6,635 nucleotides of DNA from RYN-433 sp036558265 (lineage in GTDB: Bacteria; Planctomycetota; Phycisphaerae; Tepidisphaerales; Tepidisphaeraceae), in NCBI GenBank assembly GCA_036558265.1, contig DATBFY010000438.1, positions 1-6,635 of the forward strand. The letters are read 5' to 3'. Within the stretch, counting starts at the first letter, position 1; every line of letters starts with the position of its first letter. The notes beneath the pieces are model-generated. The model had not been told where the DNA came from. It searched no databases and worked only from the letters and a program-made list of their open reading frames with translations. A program made the position numbers and the translations under genes. Positions 4,849 to 6,635 of the stretch are shown here, piece by piece.

Positions 4849-6635
4849 ATGTCACTCAGCACTCTTCAACGTTCACGGTCGCGACACATCAGCAAGGCGT
4901 GCTTGGAAACGCTTGAAGCCCGCCAACTGCTCAGCTTCAGCCCCGCCGCGAGCTTCTCCGTCGGTGGGAATCCCCAGGAGGTGGCGACGGGGGACTTCAA
5001 TGGCGACGGCCATCTCGACCTGGCCACGCTCAACCAGGTCGACGCGATTCAATACACGCGGACAACCGTCAGTGTGCTGCCGGGCGACGGAACGGGTGGC
5101 TTCGGCGCCGCTATCAACTCCAATGTCGGCTTAGATTTGTACACAGACGGCGACCCGTACTGGGCGGAGTTTTCCCTCACGGTCGCCGACTTCGACAACG
5201 ACGGCCATCTCGACCTGGCGATCGCGACCCCTTTCCAGAACGAAGTGACCGGCAACTTCGGCGGAAACGCGGGCGTCAGCCTGGGCAACGGCGATGGCAC
5301 CTTCCGGGCGGCCACGTACATTCCCGGCCAATCTGCGGTCGAGGCGGTGGTGGCTGGGGACTTCAACAACGACGGGAACAGCGACCTCGCGGTCACCGGG
5401 TATGCCCCAACTCTCTCCCTCGGAGAGTACTACGAATACGCCCAGGTGCTGCTGGGTAACGGTCATGGGGACTTCGCAACTTCGATCTACTCGACTAGTT
5501 GGTGGGACGGTTCATACTTCGAGCTGGCAGTGGGCGACCTCAACCGAGATGGGATGCTCGACGCAGTTGGAGTGGCCGGCCAATGGGACGGGTCCGGCAT
5601 CGTGCTCATGGGCAACGGGGGAGCCCACGGGGTTTTCGCCGACTATTACGGCTTCGGCACCACCAGCGGCAGTGCCAGGGACGTTGCGGTCGGCGACTTC
5701 ACCGGCGACGGCATCCCCGACCTGGTCGTTTCCGGCGGGGACGTGGAAATCCTCGCTAACCGCGGCGACGGCATCGTGGACTATCCGCCGATCACCCATG
5801 CCGCTAACGGCGACCTGCACACGGGCGTGGCGGTGGCCGACTTCAATGGCGATGGCAAACTCGACGCGGTGACATCCGACGCGGACACCGGAACCGTCAG
5901 CGAGCTGGGGGGCAACGGGAACGGCACGCTGACGTATGCCGCGGCGTTCGCCGTCGGCTCGTCCCCGGCCGCGGTCGCGGTCGGCGACTTCAACGGCGAC
6001 GGCCGGCCGGATGTCGCGGCGGCGAATGCCGGCTCGAACAATGTGAGCATCCTGCTGAACGACAACCACTGGACCATCCGAAATTACGTCGGCCCCAGCG
6101 GCGGTAACTGGTCCACCGCGGGCAACTGGAGCCCACTCGGCGTGCCGAGCGCCGGCGATTTCGCCGTCACCATCTCCGGCAAGTCCGTCAACCTCTCGAC
6201 GAGCGCGACCGTCGCCAGCTTGACGCTGACCGGCGGCGCATCGCTTGTCGTGGGATCCAGCGGCAACCGTGTGCTGCGAACGTCTGCGCTTTCCATCGAC
6301 GTCAACTCGAAGCTGGACCTCAACGACAACGCACTGATCCTCGACTACACCGGCGCCAGTCCCGCGTCGGCCGTTCGCGATTACCTCGTGAGCGGGCGCA
6401 ATGGCGGAGCATGGAACGGACCCGGCCTGGCCAGCAGCAGCGCCGGCGCAGCATCCCGCAGAGCCCTGGGCTATGCCGACAACAACAGTCTGGCGACCCC
6501 GCGAACCGCCTTCGCCGGCCAGAGCGTGGATGCCACAAGCATCCTAATCAAATACACATACCTGGGTGATGCCGACCTTGATGGTGACGCCGATGGCGTG
6601 GACATCGGCATTTGGGCGACCCATTTCACCGGCGA
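4849..6635 (+). CDS. Secreted VCBS/FG-GAP-repeat protein with LEPR-XLL-like start and dockerin-like loop; 3' truncated
   Basis: The frame is open from the ATG at 4849 to the window end (595 complete codons). The N-terminus is basic and ends in LETLEARQLLS (residues 23-33), a variant of the LEPR-XLL motif common at the start of very large planctomycete surface proteins. No classical hydrophobic signal peptide is seen. Seven VCBS/FG-GAP units follow, each with a D-x-(N/D)-x-D-G loop; the first Asp lies at residues 49, 114, 171, 230, 283, 331 and 380. Seven units at this spacing fit an integrin-alpha-like seven-bladed, calcium-binding propeller. A W-rich segment GGNWSTAGNWSPLGVP (418-433) opens a beta-rich region, then KLDLNDNALILDY (488-500) and SGRNGGAWNGPG (515-526), both recurrent in planctomycete secreted proteins. 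Last comes GDADLDGDADGVDIGIW (573-589), a dockerin-like loop with Asp at 574, 576, 578, 580 and 585. No enzyme motif is visible, and adhesion or matrix binding is inferred. The 43-base gap after the previous stop allows co-transcription. Confidence 0.85.
   Translation, partial: MSLSTLQRSRSRHISKACLETLEARQLLSFSPAASFSVGGNPQEVATGDFNGDGHLDLATLNQVDAIQYTRTTVSVLPGDGTGGFGAAINSNVGLDLYTDGDPYWAEFSLTVADFDNDGHLDLAIATPFQNEVTGNFGGNAGVSLGNGDGTFRAATYIPGQSAVEAVVAGDFNNDGNSDLAVTGYAPTLSLGEYYEYAQVLLGNGHGDFATSIYSTSWWDGSYFELAVGDLNRDGMLDAVGVAGQWDGSGIVLMGNGGAHGVFADYYGFGTTSGSARDVAVGDFTGDGIPDLVVSGGDVEILANRGDGIVDYPPITHAANGDLHTGVAVADFNGDGKLDAVTSDADTGTVSELGGNGNGTLTYAAAFAVGSSPAAVAVGDFNGDGRPDVAAANAGSNNVSILLNDNHWTIRNYVGPSGGNWSTAGNWSPLGVPSAGDFAVTISGKSVNLSTSATVASLTLTGGASLVVGSSGNRVLRTSALSIDVNSKLDLNDNALILDYTGASPASAVRDYLVSGRNGGAWNGPGLASSSAGAASRRALGYADNNSLATPRTAFAGQSVDATSILIKYTYLGDADLDGDADGVDIGIWATHFTG
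4984..6030 (+). repeat. Seven VCBS/FG-GAP calcium-loop repeats
   Basis: The loops are GDFNGDGHLDL, ADFDNDGHLDL, GDFNNDGNSDL, GDLNRDGMLDA, GDFTGDGIPDL, ADFNGDGKLDA and GDFNGDGRPDV. Spacing shrinks from 65 residues between the first two to about 48-49 between the last ones. Unit 4 is the most deviant, with Leu in place of Phe and Arg before the loop Asp. Confidence 0.88.
6568..6630 (+). other. Dockerin-like calcium-binding half motif, cut near the window end
   Basis: YLGDADLDGDADGVDIGIWATHF has Asp at loop positions 1, 3, 5, 7 and 12, as in one F-hand of a type I dockerin. It follows the VDATSILIKYTY segment that usually precedes it in planctomycete secreted proteins. Whether a second half or a sorting tail follows cannot be seen. 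Confidence 0.7.

Noticed and set aside
6568..6630. Dockerin-like loop as proof of a cellulosome
   Set aside because: Single dockerin-like loops are widespread in planctomycete secreted proteins without scaffoldins or cellulases; no enzyme or cohesin domain is visible here.

Overview
The window comes from a GC-rich bacterium, most probably a member of the Planctomycetota (Phycisphaerae-like or Gemmata-like; the class is inferred). Four marks point there together: a TPR protein whose C-terminus resembles the tails of planctomycete TPR-Ser/Thr kinases, VPEP-type (PEP-CTERM) surface-sorting tails, HAF-type extracellular repeats, and an LEPR-XLL-like N-terminus on a protein that runs through VCBS/FG-GAP repeats to a dockerin-like calcium loop. 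All genes lie on the + strand and no mobile-element gene, tRNA, rRNA or CRISPR array is visible.

Layout. (1) Positions 1-842: the 3' end of a kinesin-light-chain-type TPR protein whose start lies outside the window. (2) Positions 906-4805: one uninterrupted 1299-codon reading frame. It is really three complete PEP-CTERM surface proteins joined head to tail: module A 906-2165, module B 2166-3401, module C 3402-4805. Each module has its own Shine-Dalgarno, ATG, signal peptide, HAF-like repeats, a closing DPDGPGG segment, a VPEPS sorting motif, a short hydrophobic stretch and an Arg cluster. A and B are close paralogues; C has a strongly divergent repeat body. (3) Positions 4849-6635: the 5' part of a large secreted protein with an LEPR-XLL-like start, seven VCBS/FG-GAP calcium-loop repeats, a W-rich beta domain and a dockerin-like loop, cut by the window end. 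It is open to the last base.

The most interesting structure is the module boundaries. A block covering the sorting tail, the spacer, the RBS and the first codons of the signal peptide is nearly identical in DNA at both internal boundaries. Partial copies occur before module A and after module C. In module C the spacer holds an in-frame TAA. The equivalent TAA after module A is out of frame. After module B it is absent, apparently through a 9-base deletion between GTCAT direct repeats. The result is either a decaying or fused tandem array, or a secretory polyprotein that signal peptidase and an exosortase could cut into three surface proteins.

Working together: the two downstream genes probably encode exported or surface-displayed proteins, some anchored or processed through the PEP-CTERM/exosortase route. 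The TPR gene is probably a separate cytoplasmic signalling or scaffold protein, since nothing beyond adjacency links it to the surface array.
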